This document shows, piece after piece, positions 50,987 to 60,172 of a DNA stretch of 64,000 bases (positions within the stretch are counted from its first letter, which is position 1; each line of letters begins with the position of its first letter). The position numbers were made by a program, and so were the translations under genes. The stretch covers positions 2,604,001 to 2,668,000 of the forward strand of contig NZ_CP045488.1 of NCBI RefSeq assembly GCF_009392895.1, given 5' to 3'. The notes beneath the pieces were generated by a model. The model saw only the letters and a list, made by a program, of their open reading frames with translations, did not search any database and had not been told where the DNA came from. The stretch is from Natronorubrum aibiense. Lineage in GTDB: Archaea > Halobacteriota > Halobacteria > Halobacteriales > Natrialbaceae.

Positions 50987-51496
50987 ATGGTTGGAAATAC
51001 CATACCAGAGTTGGACGTCGAGATCCCGGAGCTCTCACAGGTCGCGTTCGTCGTCGAAGACTTAGAGGACGGCATGGACCGCTTCGAGGGGCTGCTCGGG
51101 GTCGGCCCGTGGCAAGTGTATCGGTTCGAGCCGCCGGCGCTGACTGACCGCACCTTCCGCGGGGAGTCCCACGAGTACTCGATGCGGTTGGCGCTGGCCC
51201 AACTCGGCGAGACGATGTTCGAGTTGATCGAACCGCTCGAGGGACCGAGCATCTACACCGAACACTTAGAAGAACACGGCGAAGGGCTACACCACGTCGC
51301 CTGTTTCGCCTTCGACGATCCACACGCCGTCGTCGAGACGTTCGAGGAGGCCGGGATGCCCGTGATCCAGAGCGGGAACTTCGACGGCGTCGAGTACTGG
51401 TACTTCGACACTGCCGACGAACTAAACGGGACGATCTTCGAGACGGCGGCGAACGTCGACTCGATTCCCGAACCGGAGATGACCTACCCCGAGTAG
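50987..51496 (+). CDS. VOC-family protein (glyoxalase/epimerase-like)
   Basis: 169 residues. Two VOC half-domains: LSQVAFVVEDLEDGMDRFE and GLHHVACFAFDDPHAVVETF, with a His at GLHHV and Glu at MFELIEPL as possible metal ligands. It resembles methylmalonyl-CoA epimerase/glyoxalase-4 proteins. It is probably part of the dehydrogenase operon (70-base gap) and ends 26 bases before the convergent E2 gene. Confidence 0.7.
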   Translation: MVGNTIPELDVEIPELSQVAFVVEDLEDGMDRFEGLLGVGPWQVYRFEPPALTDRTFRGESHEYSMRLALAQLGETMFELIEPLEGPSIYTEHLEEHGEGLHHVACFAFDDPHAVVETFEEAGMPVIQSGNFDGVEYWYFDTADELNGTIFETAANVDSIPEPEMTYPE

Positions 51497-51522
51497 GCGA
51501 GCGGACGATTCTGCCGCCGGCG

Positions 51523-53325
51523 TCAGACTCGCTCCCAGCTGATCTCGAGATCGAGATCGTCTCGAACCAGCTGCGAGACGTGACAACCCCGTTCGCCGAG
51601 GGTAACGAGCCGATCAAGGGTGTCGTCGTCGGCATTGGATTCGAGTTTGACCGTCGCCTCGAGGACTTCGACCGAGCCGTGTTCGGGCTCGGCCGTCGTC
51701 GTGACGTCGATCCCAGCAACCGGCGTGTCGCGCTTGCCGGCCTGGAACCGGATACTCAGTGACAGACAGGCGGCGAGCGAGCCGAGGAAGACGTCGACCG
51801 GCGTCGGCCCTGTTTCGGTGCCGCCGGCCTCCTCGGGCTCGTCGTAGTCCCACTCGAACGAGCCGGCTTCGATCGTGCCGGCCATGCCGTCGGGGTTGTG
51901 TGCCGTGACCGTGCGCTCGGGCATTTCCGTCGGCGCGCCCGCTCCCGCGCCTGCTCCGGCGCTGATTTCATCGGGCAGCAGCGACCACGGCTCCTCGAGG
52001 TGTTCGACGAGTGTCTCGAGGAAGCGAGCGGCGTCGGCCCCGTCGACGATGCGGTGGTCGAAGGAGAGATCGAGCGGGAGCTGTCGTCGCCACTCAACGT
52101 CGTCGTTCGGGCCGCGTGTGGGGGCCTCCGAAATCGCGTTGACGCCGAGAATGGCGACCTGCGGCGGGTTGATGACCGGGTCGAACGACTCCACGCCGAG
52201 GACGCCGAGATTCGTCACCGTAAACGTCCCGCCCTGCAGGTCGTCCATCGTGTACTCGCCCTCGAGGGCCGATCCGACGAGGTCGCGCCGTTCGTCGGCG
52301 ATCGTCTCGAGCGACTTGTTCCCGACGTCGTGTAACACGGGGGCGATCAGCCCGTGTTCGACGTCGACGGCGAGGCCGACGTTGTGTTCCGCCCAGAGTG
52401 TGTGGACCTCGTCCTCGAACGTCGCGTTGAATTCGGGATGGTCCTCGAGGGTCGCCGAAATGGCGAGTACGAGCAGGTCCTGAATCGAGACGTCGGTCTC
52501 GAGGGCGTCGTCCGCGGCGTCGGTAGCCTCGAACAGTGCTTCGGCGTCGGCCTCACGGTGGACCGTCACGTGAACGGCTTCCCGATAGCTTTCGCCGAGG
52601 CGGCTGGCGATGGTTTGGCGCATCCCGCTGAACGGCCGCGTCTCGACTGGCGTTCGCCCGCCGCTGCCGGCCGCATCTTCCACGTCGTCTTCGGTGATCG
52701 AGCCCTGATAGCCCGTCCCCTCAACGGTTGTGAGGTCCACACCGAGCTCTTCGGCGCGCTTGCGTGCGCGTGGGGATGCGTTGATGTCCGCTTCGGCGGC
52801 CCCGCCCGATTCGGCGGCCGCTTCGACGTCGTCTTCGGTGATCGAGCCCTGATAGCCCGTCCCCTCGACGGTCGAGAGGTCGACTTCGAGGTCGGCGGCA
52901 CGTTCGCGGGCCCGTGGCGAGGCTCTGACCTCGTCGTCGGCCGTCGCGGCTGCCGTGTCGCTCGTCGCACCGCTGTCGGCGCTTGCGGCCGCCGACTCCT
53001 CGGCTGCTGGCTCCTCGGCCGCCGTCTCGCCCGTCGCCTCCTCGATGTCGGCCGACGCCTCTGCCTCGAGATCGGCGATGTCGGCGTCGTCAGGCGCGAC
53101 GATTCCGATCGGCGTGCCGGGGGGGACCGTCCCGCCCTCCTCGAGATACGTCTCCCTCAGGACACCGTTCTCCCGTGCTTCGACCTCGGCGATGCTCTTT
53201 TCGGATTCGACTTCCGCGATCACCTCGCCCTCCTCGACGGTCGCACCCGCGTCGATCCGCCACTCGAGCAGTTCGCCGCGTTCCATTTCCAGACCCAGCT
53301 TCGGCATCCTGACGATATAACCCAT
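51523..53325 (-). CDS. Dihydrolipoamide acyltransferase (E2) fused to an OsmC domain
   Basis: 600 residues. Lipoyl domain 1-76, with Lys in EVESEKSIAEVEA. Two E3/E1-binding domains, about 133-165 and 181-213, are nearly identical (SPRARERAADLEV and SPRARKRAEELGV). The catalytic domain is about 225-445, with DHRIVDGADAARFLETL. A Gly/Ala hinge is followed by an OsmC/Ohr-like domain, about 465-600, with SLAACLSLSIRFQAGK and GERGCHVSQLV, both with peroxidatic-type Cys. OsmC at the C-terminus of an E2 is unusual. Convergent with the E1 operon; E3 is not in the window. Confidence 0.9.
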   Translation of the reverse strand: MGYIVRMPKLGLEMERGELLEWRIDAGATVEEGEVIAEVESEKSIAEVEARENGVLRETYLEEGGTVPPGTPIGIVAPDDADIADLEAEASADIEEATGETAAEEPAAEESAAASADSGATSDTAAATADDEVRASPRARERAADLEVDLSTVEGTGYQGSITEDDVEAAAESGGAAEADINASPRARKRAEELGVDLTTVEGTGYQGSITEDDVEDAAGSGGRTPVETRPFSGMRQTIASRLGESYREAVHVTVHREADAEALFEATDAADDALETDVSIQDLLVLAISATLEDHPEFNATFEDEVHTLWAEHNVGLAVDVEHGLIAPVLHDVGNKSLETIADERRDLVGSALEGEYTMDDLQGGTFTVTNLGVLGVESFDPVINPPQVAILGVNAISEAPTRGPNDDVEWRRQLPLDLSFDHRIVDGADAARFLETLVEHLEEPWSLLPDEISAGAGAGAGAPTEMPERTVTAHNPDGMAGTIEAGSFEWDYDEPEEAGGTETGPTPVDVFLGSLAACLSLSIRFQAGKRDTPVAGIDVTTTAEPEHGSVEVLEATVKLESNADDDTLDRLVTLGERGCHVSQLVRDDLDLEISWERV

Positions 53326-53667
53326 GAGACATCATAGCATAACAACCACATAAAGTGTGCTGGTGGCTTTGCGCTCGTGAAGTATGGTTATCTCACTGAT
53401 ACGACGGAGTGGCGACGGACCGCCGAAACCACTTGCGCGGTGAGACGAACCGTCAACGGAGTGGGTAGAGACGGGCTGCGAGCGAGGACGAGAGATGGTG
53501 AATTGTGAATTGTTATTCGTTATCAATACCCAGTATCGGCATCGAGGACATCATATTTGGATGGTTGTTCATTCTTCACGATAGATGTATGGCAATGTAT
53601 AGCAAAGGCTTTAGGTTCAGTAGGGCAAAATTCCGGTACGGTTGGCCCACAGGCCACTGATTTACCT
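53326..53667. other. Divergent promoter region between E2-OsmC and korA
   Basis: 342 bases without a gene. It contains the E2 TATA-like box at its left and AT-rich sequence before korA at its right. No operator-like repeat is obvious. Confidence 0.45.
53349..53355 (-). promoter_or_regulatory. TATA-like box of the E2-OsmC gene
   Basis: On the minus strand CTTTATG lies 24-30 bases ahead of the ATG at 53325, as expected for a leaderless transcript. Sequence match only. Confidence 0.4.
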
Positions 53668-55572
53668 ATGAGCGACGACGAACTCATCTGGCGAATCGCA
53701 GGCGGTTCCGGCGACGGAATCGACTCGACGAGCCAGAACTTCGCGAAAGCGCTGATGCGCTCGGGGCTCGACATCTTTACCCACCGCCACTATCCGTCAC
53801 GGATCCGCGGCGGCCACACCTACGTCGAGATTCGGGCCGCAGACCACGAGGTACAGTCACGCGGGGACGGCTACAACTTCCTGCTCTCGCTGGGCGACTC
53901 CTTCGCCCGCAACCCGCAGGAAGAGGCCTTCTACGGCAACGAAGAGATCAAACCACTCTCGGAGAACCTGGACGAACTCCGAGAAGGTGGGATCATCGTC
54001 TACGACGAGGGCCTCATCAGTGAGGAAGACGTCGAGGCGATCAACCTCGAGGAGCGTGCCGAGGAGAACAACTGGCACGTCTTCCCGATCGACCTTCGAA
54101 GCCTCGCCAAGGAACACGGCCGTGAAGTCATGCGAAACACCGCTGGGGTCGGTGTCACGGCCGCACTGCTCGACATGGAACTCGAGCACATCGAGAACCT
54201 GATGTCGGACGCGATGAGCGACGACATCCTCGAGGCGAATCTCGAGATCCTCCACGAGGCCTACGAGATGACCATCGAGGAGTACGACTTCGAGCACGAT
54301 CTGCGTGCCCCAGAAGGCACCCACGAGACCGAGCAGGCGCTGCTGTCGGGCTCGAACGCGATCGCCTACGGCGCGATCGACGGTGGCTGTCGGTTCATCT
54401 CCGGCTACCCGATGACGCCGTGGACGGACGTCTTCACCATCCTCAGTCAGAACTTCCCCGACATGGGCGGGATCTCCGAGCAGGTCGAAGACGAGATCGC
54501 GGCCGCCGCACTGGCCGTCGGTGCCAGCCACGCTGGTGTCAAGGCCATGTCCGGCTCCTCCGGTGGCGGCTTCGCGCTGATGTCCGAGCCGCTCGGCCTC
54601 GCCGAGATGACCGAGACGCCGCTCGTGCTCGTCGAATCGATGCGTGCCGGTCCATCGACGGGGATGCCGACCAAACCCGAACAGGGAGACCTCGAGTTCG
54701 TGCTCTATACGAGTCAGGGCGACTCCTCGCGCGTCGTCTTCGCGCCGGGCACCATCGAGGAGGCCTACGAGCAGACGCGACTCGCCTTCGACATCGCCTG
54801 GGAGTACCAGATCCCGACGATCATCATCTACGACCAGAAGCTCTCCGGCGAGAACACGAACGTCGACGTCGAGTTCTTCGACCGCGAGCCCGAACCCGGA
54901 CTGGGCACGACGCTGACCGAGGAGGAACTCCTCGAGGCCGCCCACGACGCCTCCGGCAAGTTCGAACGCTTCGGCTACGACGACAACGAGAAGAACGTGA
55001 GCAAACGGTCGCTGCCCGGCCAGAAAGGCGGGCGCTACCTCGCGACCGGGAACGAACACTCGCCCGTCGGCCACATCAGCGAAGATCCGGACAACCGGGT
55101 CTACCAGATGACCCGCCGTATCGAGAAACTCGACTCCATCCGCGAGGAACTCGACGAGGAACACCCCTCGAACCAGACCTACTACGGCGACGAGACGGCC
55201 GACTACGGGATCATCACGTGGGGCTCGAGCCACGGGGCCGTCGCCGAAGCCGTCGAGCGTCTGAACGACGACGGCCACTCGGTCAAAGGCATCACCGTCT
55301 CCGACATGATGCCGTTCCCCGAGAAGGAGATGACCGAGTTCTTGGAGAGCGTCGACGAGGCGATGGTCGTCGAGATGAACGCCACGGCCCAGTTCCGCGG
55401 CCTCATCCAGAAGGAACTCGGTCGCTTCGGCGAGAAACTGACAAGCCTCCTCAAGTACAACGGCAACCCGTTCGAACCCGCCGAGGTCGTCGAGGGCTAC
55501 GAGGTCAACGTCGCCGAGGAGGAGCGTGAACCGACTGCACAGGTCCGAATCGAACCCGCAGCAGGTGACTAA
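53668..55572 (+). CDS. korA: 2-oxoacid:ferredoxin oxidoreductase, alpha subunit (gamma-alpha fusion)
   Basis: 634 residues from MSDDELIWRIAGGSGDGID. The N-terminal gamma-type domain (to about 200) includes HYPSRIRGGHTYVEIR. The alpha domain has FISGYPMTPWTDVF and MSGSSGGGFALMSE, then the C-terminal part with the MMPFPEKEM segment. With KorB it oxidatively decarboxylates pyruvate or 2-oxoglutarate, reducing ferredoxin; haloarchaea use these enzymes in the central pathway. The upstream open frame from 53557 is not used. Two bases before korB. Confidence 0.9.
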   Translation: MSDDELIWRIAGGSGDGIDSTSQNFAKALMRSGLDIFTHRHYPSRIRGGHTYVEIRAADHEVQSRGDGYNFLLSLGDSFARNPQEEAFYGNEEIKPLSENLDELREGGIIVYDEGLISEEDVEAINLEERAEENNWHVFPIDLRSLAKEHGREVMRNTAGVGVTAALLDMELEHIENLMSDAMSDDILEANLEILHEAYEMTIEEYDFEHDLRAPEGTHETEQALLSGSNAIAYGAIDGGCRFISGYPMTPWTDVFTILSQNFPDMGGISEQVEDEIAAAALAVGASHAGVKAMSGSSGGGFALMSEPLGLAEMTETPLVLVESMRAGPSTGMPTKPEQGDLEFVLYTSQGDSSRVVFAPGTIEEAYEQTRLAFDIAWEYQIPTIIIYDQKLSGENTNVDVEFFDREPEPGLGTTLTEEELLEAAHDASGKFERFGYDDNEKNVSKRSLPGQKGGRYLATGNEHSPVGHISEDPDNRVYQMTRRIEKLDSIREELDEEHPSNQTYYGDETADYGIITWGSSHGAVAEAVERLNDDGHSVKGITVSDMMPFPEKEMTEFLESVDEAMVVEMNATAQFRGLIQKELGRFGEKLTSLLKYNGNPFEPAEVVEGYEVNVAEEEREPTAQVRIEPAAGD

Positions 55573-55574
55573 CC

Positions 55575-56510
55575 ATGAGTGCATTCAACGCAATCGGAGA
55601 GGAGCGAGAGATCGACCGGGACGAGTTCACCCCCGGTGTCGAACCACAGCCGACCTGGTGTCCGGGCTGTGGTGACTTCGGCGTCCTGAAGTCGCTGAAG
55701 CAGGCCCTCCCGGAAGTCGGCAAGACGCCAGAGGAAGTACTGACGGTGACCGGGATCGGCTGTTCGGGCAAGCTGAACAGCTACCTCGACACGTACGGCT
55801 TCCACACGATCCACGGTCGATCGCTGCCCGTGGCCCGTGCCGCCAAACTCGCCAACCCCGAACTTGAAGTCATCGCCGCTGGCGGTGACGGTGACGGGTA
55901 CGGCATCGGTGGCAACCACTGGATCCACACGGCCCGGGAGAACCACGACATCACCTACATCGTCTTCAACAACGAGATCTTCGGCCTGACGAAAGGCCAG
56001 ACCTCGCCGACGAGTCCCAAAGGCCACAAATCGAAGACCCAGCCATCCGGCAGCGCGAAGATGCCGCTGCGTCCGCTGTCGATGTCGCTGAACGCCGGTG
56101 CGAGCTACGTCGCCCGCACCGCTGCGGTCAATCCGAATCAGGCCAAAGAGATCATCAAGGAAGCCATCGAACACGACGGCTTCGCCCACGTCGACTTCCT
56201 GACCCAGTGTCCAACCTGGAACAAGGACGCCCGACAGTACGTCCCCTACATCGACGTCCAGGAGTCCGACGACTACGACTTCGACGTCACGGACCGTCGT
56301 GAGGCCGCCGAGATGATGCACGAGACCGAGGACGTCCTCAACGAGGGCACCGTCCTGACCGGTCGCTACTACGTCGACGAGGATCGTCCGTCCTACACCG
56401 AGGAGAAGAAGGCCGTCGGCGAACTGCCCGACGAGCCGCTGGCCGAGCGCTACTTCGACGACGACGCCGAGTGGGAGCGCAGCTACGACCTGCTCGACCG
56501 TCACAAGTAA
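55575..56510 (+). CDS. korB: 2-oxoacid:ferredoxin oxidoreductase, beta subunit
   Basis: 311 residues. Thiamine and Fe-S features: PTWCPGCGDFGVLKSL, GIGCSGKLNSYL, the GDG motif AAGGDGDGYGIGGNHW, and FNNEIFGLTKGQTSPT. It pairs with KorA, 2 bases upstream. The Cys residues in CPGCG and GIGC and in DFLTQCPTW are the expected cluster ligands. Substrate choice (pyruvate or 2-oxoglutarate) cannot be read from sequence alone. Confidence 0.93.
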   Translation: MSAFNAIGEEREIDRDEFTPGVEPQPTWCPGCGDFGVLKSLKQALPEVGKTPEEVLTVTGIGCSGKLNSYLDTYGFHTIHGRSLPVARAAKLANPELEVIAAGGDGDGYGIGGNHWIHTARENHDITYIVFNNEIFGLTKGQTSPTSPKGHKSKTQPSGSAKMPLRPLSMSLNAGASYVARTAAVNPNQAKEIIKEAIEHDGFAHVDFLTQCPTWNKDARQYVPYIDVQESDDYDFDVTDRREAAEMMHETEDVLNEGTVLTGRYYVDEDRPSYTEEKKAVGELPDEPLAERYFDDDAEWERSYDLLDRHK

Positions 56511-56604
56511 GCGCCGACGATCGCCGCACCGGACGGTATCATTTTTCGCGATGTGGATTGCTCGAGCGAGTATGGAGTCACAACTGCGCCGGAGAGTTGT
56601 CTGA

Positions 56605-56853
56605 GTGGAATCTGCTCGTTACGCGGTAAGTACAGGTGACACAGTTTCCATTGTCTCAGTGAACGAAGTCCGCAGTCTGATTGCGAACATTGTGTCCGAG
56701 AATTATTCGATTGTGGTGTCAGATCTCTCGTTTTTGACAAGAGATACTGGACGGCTGTCCCCCATGTTGAATAAACTCGATGTAGACGATAGCGTATGGA
56801 AGACGAGCCTAAAACTCGCATTGACAACCCGGAACAACTCTGCGATACAATAG
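56605..56853 (+). CDS. Doubtful 82-residue ORF
   Basis: GTG start. The sequence mixes hydrophobic and polar residues (VNEVRSLIANIVSENYSIVVS). No motif. It overlaps the better small ORF at its end, so at most one or both in coupling can be real. Confidence 0.25.
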   Translation: MESARYAVSTGDTVSIVSVNEVRSLIANIVSENYSIVVSDLSFLTRDTGRLSPMLNKLDVDDSVWKTSLKLALTTRNNSAIQ

Positions 56854-56957
56854 TTGAAATTGTAGACGTGCTTGAAGAGAGTAAGGCGATTGGAGAAGAG
56901 CAAGCATCTGAATTACGATCCAAAATATATCGCTCAATCGATACTAATAAAGAATAG
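56796..56957 (+). CDS. 53-residue acidic helical protein
   Basis: Starts MEDEPKTRIDNPEQL and runs as one amphipathic, acidic helix (EQLCDTIVEIVDVLEESKAI, then EQASELRSKIYRSID). Typical of small haloarchaeal proteins. No function evident; short and unconserved as far as I can tell. Confidence 0.4.
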   Translation: MEDEPKTRIDNPEQLCDTIVEIVDVLEESKAIGEEQASELRSKIYRSIDTNKE

Positions 56958-57101
56958 GTCGAATAAATGGGTCACTCCAGTACTGACACGTATAGTCAGA
57001 CATCTGTCCTCGATATAGTGTACCACTCAGTTCGCAGCTGTCGTGAGTGTAGCCGAACAGGTATATTGTGTACGTCCCGACCGCACGGCAATCGAGAGAA
57101 C

Positions 57102-58294
57102 TCAACACTCGAGGCCGAGCGATTCACCAACTGCAACCGCACCCTCCGCGTCGCCGACGGTGTCGCTAACGAACACCGAGTAGTACAGCTCGTCACACGT
57201 CCACTGCAGTTCCGTGCCCTGCTCAGTTGTCTCGAGCGTGCCTGTCGCGTCGCCGACCGTGACCAAGTCACCGTCGGTCGCGAACGCTCGAGGCCCATCG
57301 CTCGTCGTAACGGAGACCGACTCGCCAGCCTCGTTGCGATAGAACAGTGACACCTGTCTGCGGTCCTCGTCGTGGAACTCGTAGCTGCTCGCGCCGTCGA
57401 AGGAAACGGCGTCCGGCAGCGCGTCGGCTGACGGCTCGCCGACCGCGAACGACGCTGCCGCCTCGGCGTCGGCGACCATGTCGTACTGGTCGATCGTAGG
57501 GAAGACGAACTCGGTTTCGTCGGTTTCGTCATCATCGGCGACCGTCGGTGGCTCGAACAGGTCGTCTGCGAGTCCCCCGCTCGTATCGACCGTTAGTGGT
57601 CGGTGTCTCGGCTTGCGAGGATCGTCCGCTCGAGGAACACGATGAGAGACAAACGCACAATCATCATTGGACTTGTGGCAGTGGTCGTCGTCAGCTCGAT
57701 GCCATCGCCGGCGATGGTGTGTTTGACGGGAAATAGGGTTTCTCGATCGAGCCAGAGTTCGACCCGGTCGGCGCTTCGCTCGTCGGGGCCGGCCTCGGCG
57801 ATCTCGAGCGGGAAGACGTACTCCGTCTGGCCGACCTGAACGCCAACCGAACGCTCGATCGTCTCGTTCGCCGGCGGTTCGAACGCGACGTGGTAGACGT
57901 CCCGACCGTCGAACCGTGTCTCCTCGAGCGCAGTCACGTCGTAGGCGTCGACGTACCGCTCGGGCTGGGCGTAAAGCCCCTCGAGCAACGATCTCGCGTC
58001 CGAATCGCGTTCGTAGCTGCGGATGGTATCGCGCTCGAGGTCATGGACGTATCGGTCGGTGCCGTCGCTGACGATGACCTGCTCGCTGCCGTTTGCGGTG
58101 GTTTCGATCCGACTAGTGCCGTCCGAACGGAGCCAGACGGTCTCGGTGCGCTGGGTTGTCTCCCCGTCGATCGTTTCGCTGATCTCGACGGTTGCCGTCA
58201 TTTCGTCCGGTGGCTCGGTGTCGGCGAGTTGGTCCTCGAGGTGGGCCTGTGAGGGGCCGTCGGTCGGTACGGCGACGCAGCCGGCGAGCAACAC
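57102..58294 (-). pseudogene. Disrupted LolA-like lipoprotein gene
   Basis: The N-terminal frame (57593-58294) has a lipobox-like LLAGC and the LolA-like body (TATVEISETIDGETTQ, VEPPANET-type segments), then ends abruptly in an unrelated tail. The C-terminal domain continues in another frame (57102-57479 and back to about 57600), with LQWTCDELYYSV as in the paralogue at 40025. The hydrophobic signal segment upstream (VSVRLVAVLVVTVLLAGC) is in frame but has no ATG, GTG or TTG start. I infer one gene broken by a frameshift and perhaps at its start. Confidence 0.6.
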
Positions 58295-58425
58295 GGTGAC
58301 GACGAGGACAGCGACGAGACGGACGGAGACGTGATTGACAGGGGGAACGTGAATGTCAAAGATAATGAAAGTGAATGCATATCACCTTACTCACTTGCTG
58401 TCGACGGTTCTGACGTGTGGGAGAA

Positions 58426-58767
58426 TCAACCGTCGTACTCGCCGCGGTAGCCGACGCCGCGGGCGAACAGTTTCGTCAGGTAGCTCAAGACGAGCAGCGC
58501 GACGAGTAGGCCACCGAGGGCGTAGGGCTGGAAGCCGTAGATCAGTTCGCGAATCGCGTAGGCAACGACGAGCAGGCCCATAAACAGAGCGGTGCCGCCG
58601 GTCCACCGGGAGACATACGCCGGATCGACCGACTCGTCGTAGTCCGCGTGCAGGTCGGCTCGCCCGCGGACGGCGATCACGTAGCCGAGATAGAGGATCG
58701 CGAGGCCACAAAGCAACCAGACGGTCCCGCTGATGACGTTCGCATCGACCATGTCGTGTCCCGACAT
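58426..58767 (-). CDS. Small three-helix membrane protein
   Basis: 113 residues. Membrane segments: ISGTVWLLCGLAILYLGYVIA, GTALFMGLLVVAYAIRELIY, and LGGLLVALLVLSYLTKLFA. A cytoplasmic-type acidic loop lies between. Resembles DUF3784-type proteins of unknown function. Divergent from the Lrp gene. Confidence 0.6.
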   Translation of the reverse strand: MSGHDMVDANVISGTVWLLCGLAILYLGYVIAVRGRADLHADYDESVDPAYVSRWTGGTALFMGLLVVAYAIRELIYGFQPYALGGLLVALLVLSYLTKLFARGVGYRGEYDG

Positions 58768-58923
58768 TGGGATCAGTGTGCGAATAAGTCCGCCGGTCGC
58801 ACGGTCGCCGTCTCGAGCCGACGCGTAGACGGCTCGCGCCCCGGCAATCCCGCCGCTTCCATCGGGTTATCGGTCGTTTTCGTATACAAAAGATATTTTT
58901 CCGTCCGAGCAAAACAGAGTAGC

Positions 58924-59352
58924 ATGAGCACACAGGCGACGGAAGATCGCATCCTCGAGGTTCTCGAGGAGGATGCCCAGGCGTCCTACGCCGAGATCGC
59001 CGATCGGGCGGACGTCTCGAAACCGACGGTTCGAAAGTATATTAACCAGCTCGAAGAGGAGGGCGTGATCGTAGGCTACTCGGCGGATATCGACCCGAAG
59101 AAGCTCTCGAGCAAGACGATCGCGCTGGTCGGCTTCGACGTCGCGAGCGAACGCTACGTCGAGGCGACGAAAACGCTGAAGGAACTCGACGAGGTCGAAG
59201 CGCTGTACAGCTCCAGCGGCGACCACATGCTGATGGCCGAAGTGCGTGCCGAAGACGGCGACGAACTGGGCGAGATCATCTCGGAGAGACTACTCGAGAT
59301 CGACGGCGTCACCGCGGCCCATCCGTCGTTCCTGCAGGAGCGACTGAAGTAA
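58924..59352 (+). CDS. Lrp/AsnC-family transcription regulator
   Basis: 142 residues. The helix-turn-helix is EDRILEVLEEDAQASYAEIADRADVSKPTVRKYINQL, then the RAM/AsnC ligand domain (TIALVGFDVASERYVEAT, SSSGDHMLMAEVR). It regulates amino-acid or central metabolism genes in response to small ligands. The 818-bp mini-transposon has landed on its stop codon, and its target duplication includes the TAA. The frame is intact. Confidence 0.88.
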   Translation: MSTQATEDRILEVLEEDAQASYAEIADRADVSKPTVRKYINQLEEEGVIVGYSADIDPKKLSSKTIALVGFDVASERYVEATKTLKELDEVEALYSSSGDHMLMAEVRAEDGDELGEIISERLLEIDGVTAAHPSFLQERLK

Positions 59353-59354
59353 TC

Positions 59355-60172
59355 GGCTCTATTGGAATACTCAGTAGTGGATACAAAGGGCGTGCTGAAT
59401 ACCGAGGATTAGTGCAGCACAACGACTCCGTTTGTTTCACCCCGAAAGCGATGATCCATCCGCTCACTACACGTGCGGACTGAACAGTCGGTTCCCGAAA
59501 ACACTTATAGAACGTGTAAATTGAACCCAATATGAAAAGACGCATGTTCCTTACTACAGCGATCGTCACTACCGCTACAATTGCAGGCTGTAGTACAAGT
59601 AACGAAGGAACATCAGAGCCGCCTCAAAACGACTCAGCAGAAGACAAGGATTCGGAGCAAGATGCGGAACCAGAGGAGGACGAGAGAACGATACCGAACG
59701 AGATGATGAAAACGTTCTCAGTGGAGAATGAGTTAGATGAGAAAATAAATGTGACAATCGTGATTACAGACATTAATGGCAATGTCACTGAAGATACCTC
59801 ATTTAGTATAGGCGCAAATGAACGGTATGACGATCACGTCTATATCGCTGATGTGAAAGGCAGCTATACAGCAGAAGTCACGGTTGAGGGTCGCGGAACT
59901 GTAACAAGTCGTTTCGATTATGGCAGTCCAGTCGGTGAACCTCTTCTGAGAATTGCTCCTGCACGCCTTGGCCCTAACGAAGATGATCCATTTTCCGTAG
60001 CAATAGATATGGCACCCAATGTCTGATTCGCTACTGAACGGAGTGATATGTGAACCACCTGCACTGATCGATTATCCTTTACGCAAATCGATCCAGATCG
60101 CGTGCCATATTCGCGCTGCGTATTCAGCACGACCACCGAAACCGATCACCGATTGAGAGATTCGACAGGGAC
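59355..60172. mobile_element. 818-bp decayed relative of the mini-transposon, with a lipoprotein gene
   Basis: The left end GGCTCTATTGGAAT and right end GATTCGACAGGGAC are decayed forms of the 19-bp ends at 9978-10517. Subterminal blocks are clearly shared: GCGTGCTGAATACCGAGGAT at the left and GCGTATTCAGCACGAC at the right. Flanks AAGTAATC (59347-59354) and ACGTAACC (60173-60180) match at 6 of 8, an eroded target duplication. No transposase. Its only gene is a lipoprotein. Confidence 0.75.
59532..60026 (+). CDS. Cargo lipoprotein in the mini-transposon relative
   Basis: 164 residues. The signal peptide is MKRRMFLTTAIVTTATIAGC, with lipid Cys at 20. A Glu/Asp-rich linker follows, then a domain with NVTIVITDINGNVTEDTSFS, KGSYTAEVTVEGRG. 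It is an Ig-like beta-sandwich by appearance. It is AT-rich relative to the neighbours, as expected for cargo. Intact frame, so it may be expressed. Confidence 0.7.
   Translation: MKRRMFLTTAIVTTATIAGCSTSNEGTSEPPQNDSAEDKDSEQDAEPEEDERTIPNEMMKTFSVENELDEKINVTIVITDINGNVTEDTSFSIGANERYDDHVYIADVKGSYTAEVTVEGRGTVTSRFDYGSPVGEPLLRIAPARLGPNEDDPFSVAIDMAPNV

Larger units (their letters stand above)
56511..57101. other. AT-rich region downstream of korB with small ORFs
   Basis: 591 bases. It contains two overlapping short frames (56605-56853 and 56796-56957), of which the second looks more protein-like. The rest (56958-57101) shows no gene. The composition is more AT-rich than the flanking genes. Confidence 0.45.

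Noticed and set aside
53857-55584. Long minus-strand open frame of 575 codons opposite korA
   Set aside because: Low-complexity Val/Leu/Asp/Arg composition typical of an antisense shadow; korA has full family motifs on the plus strand.
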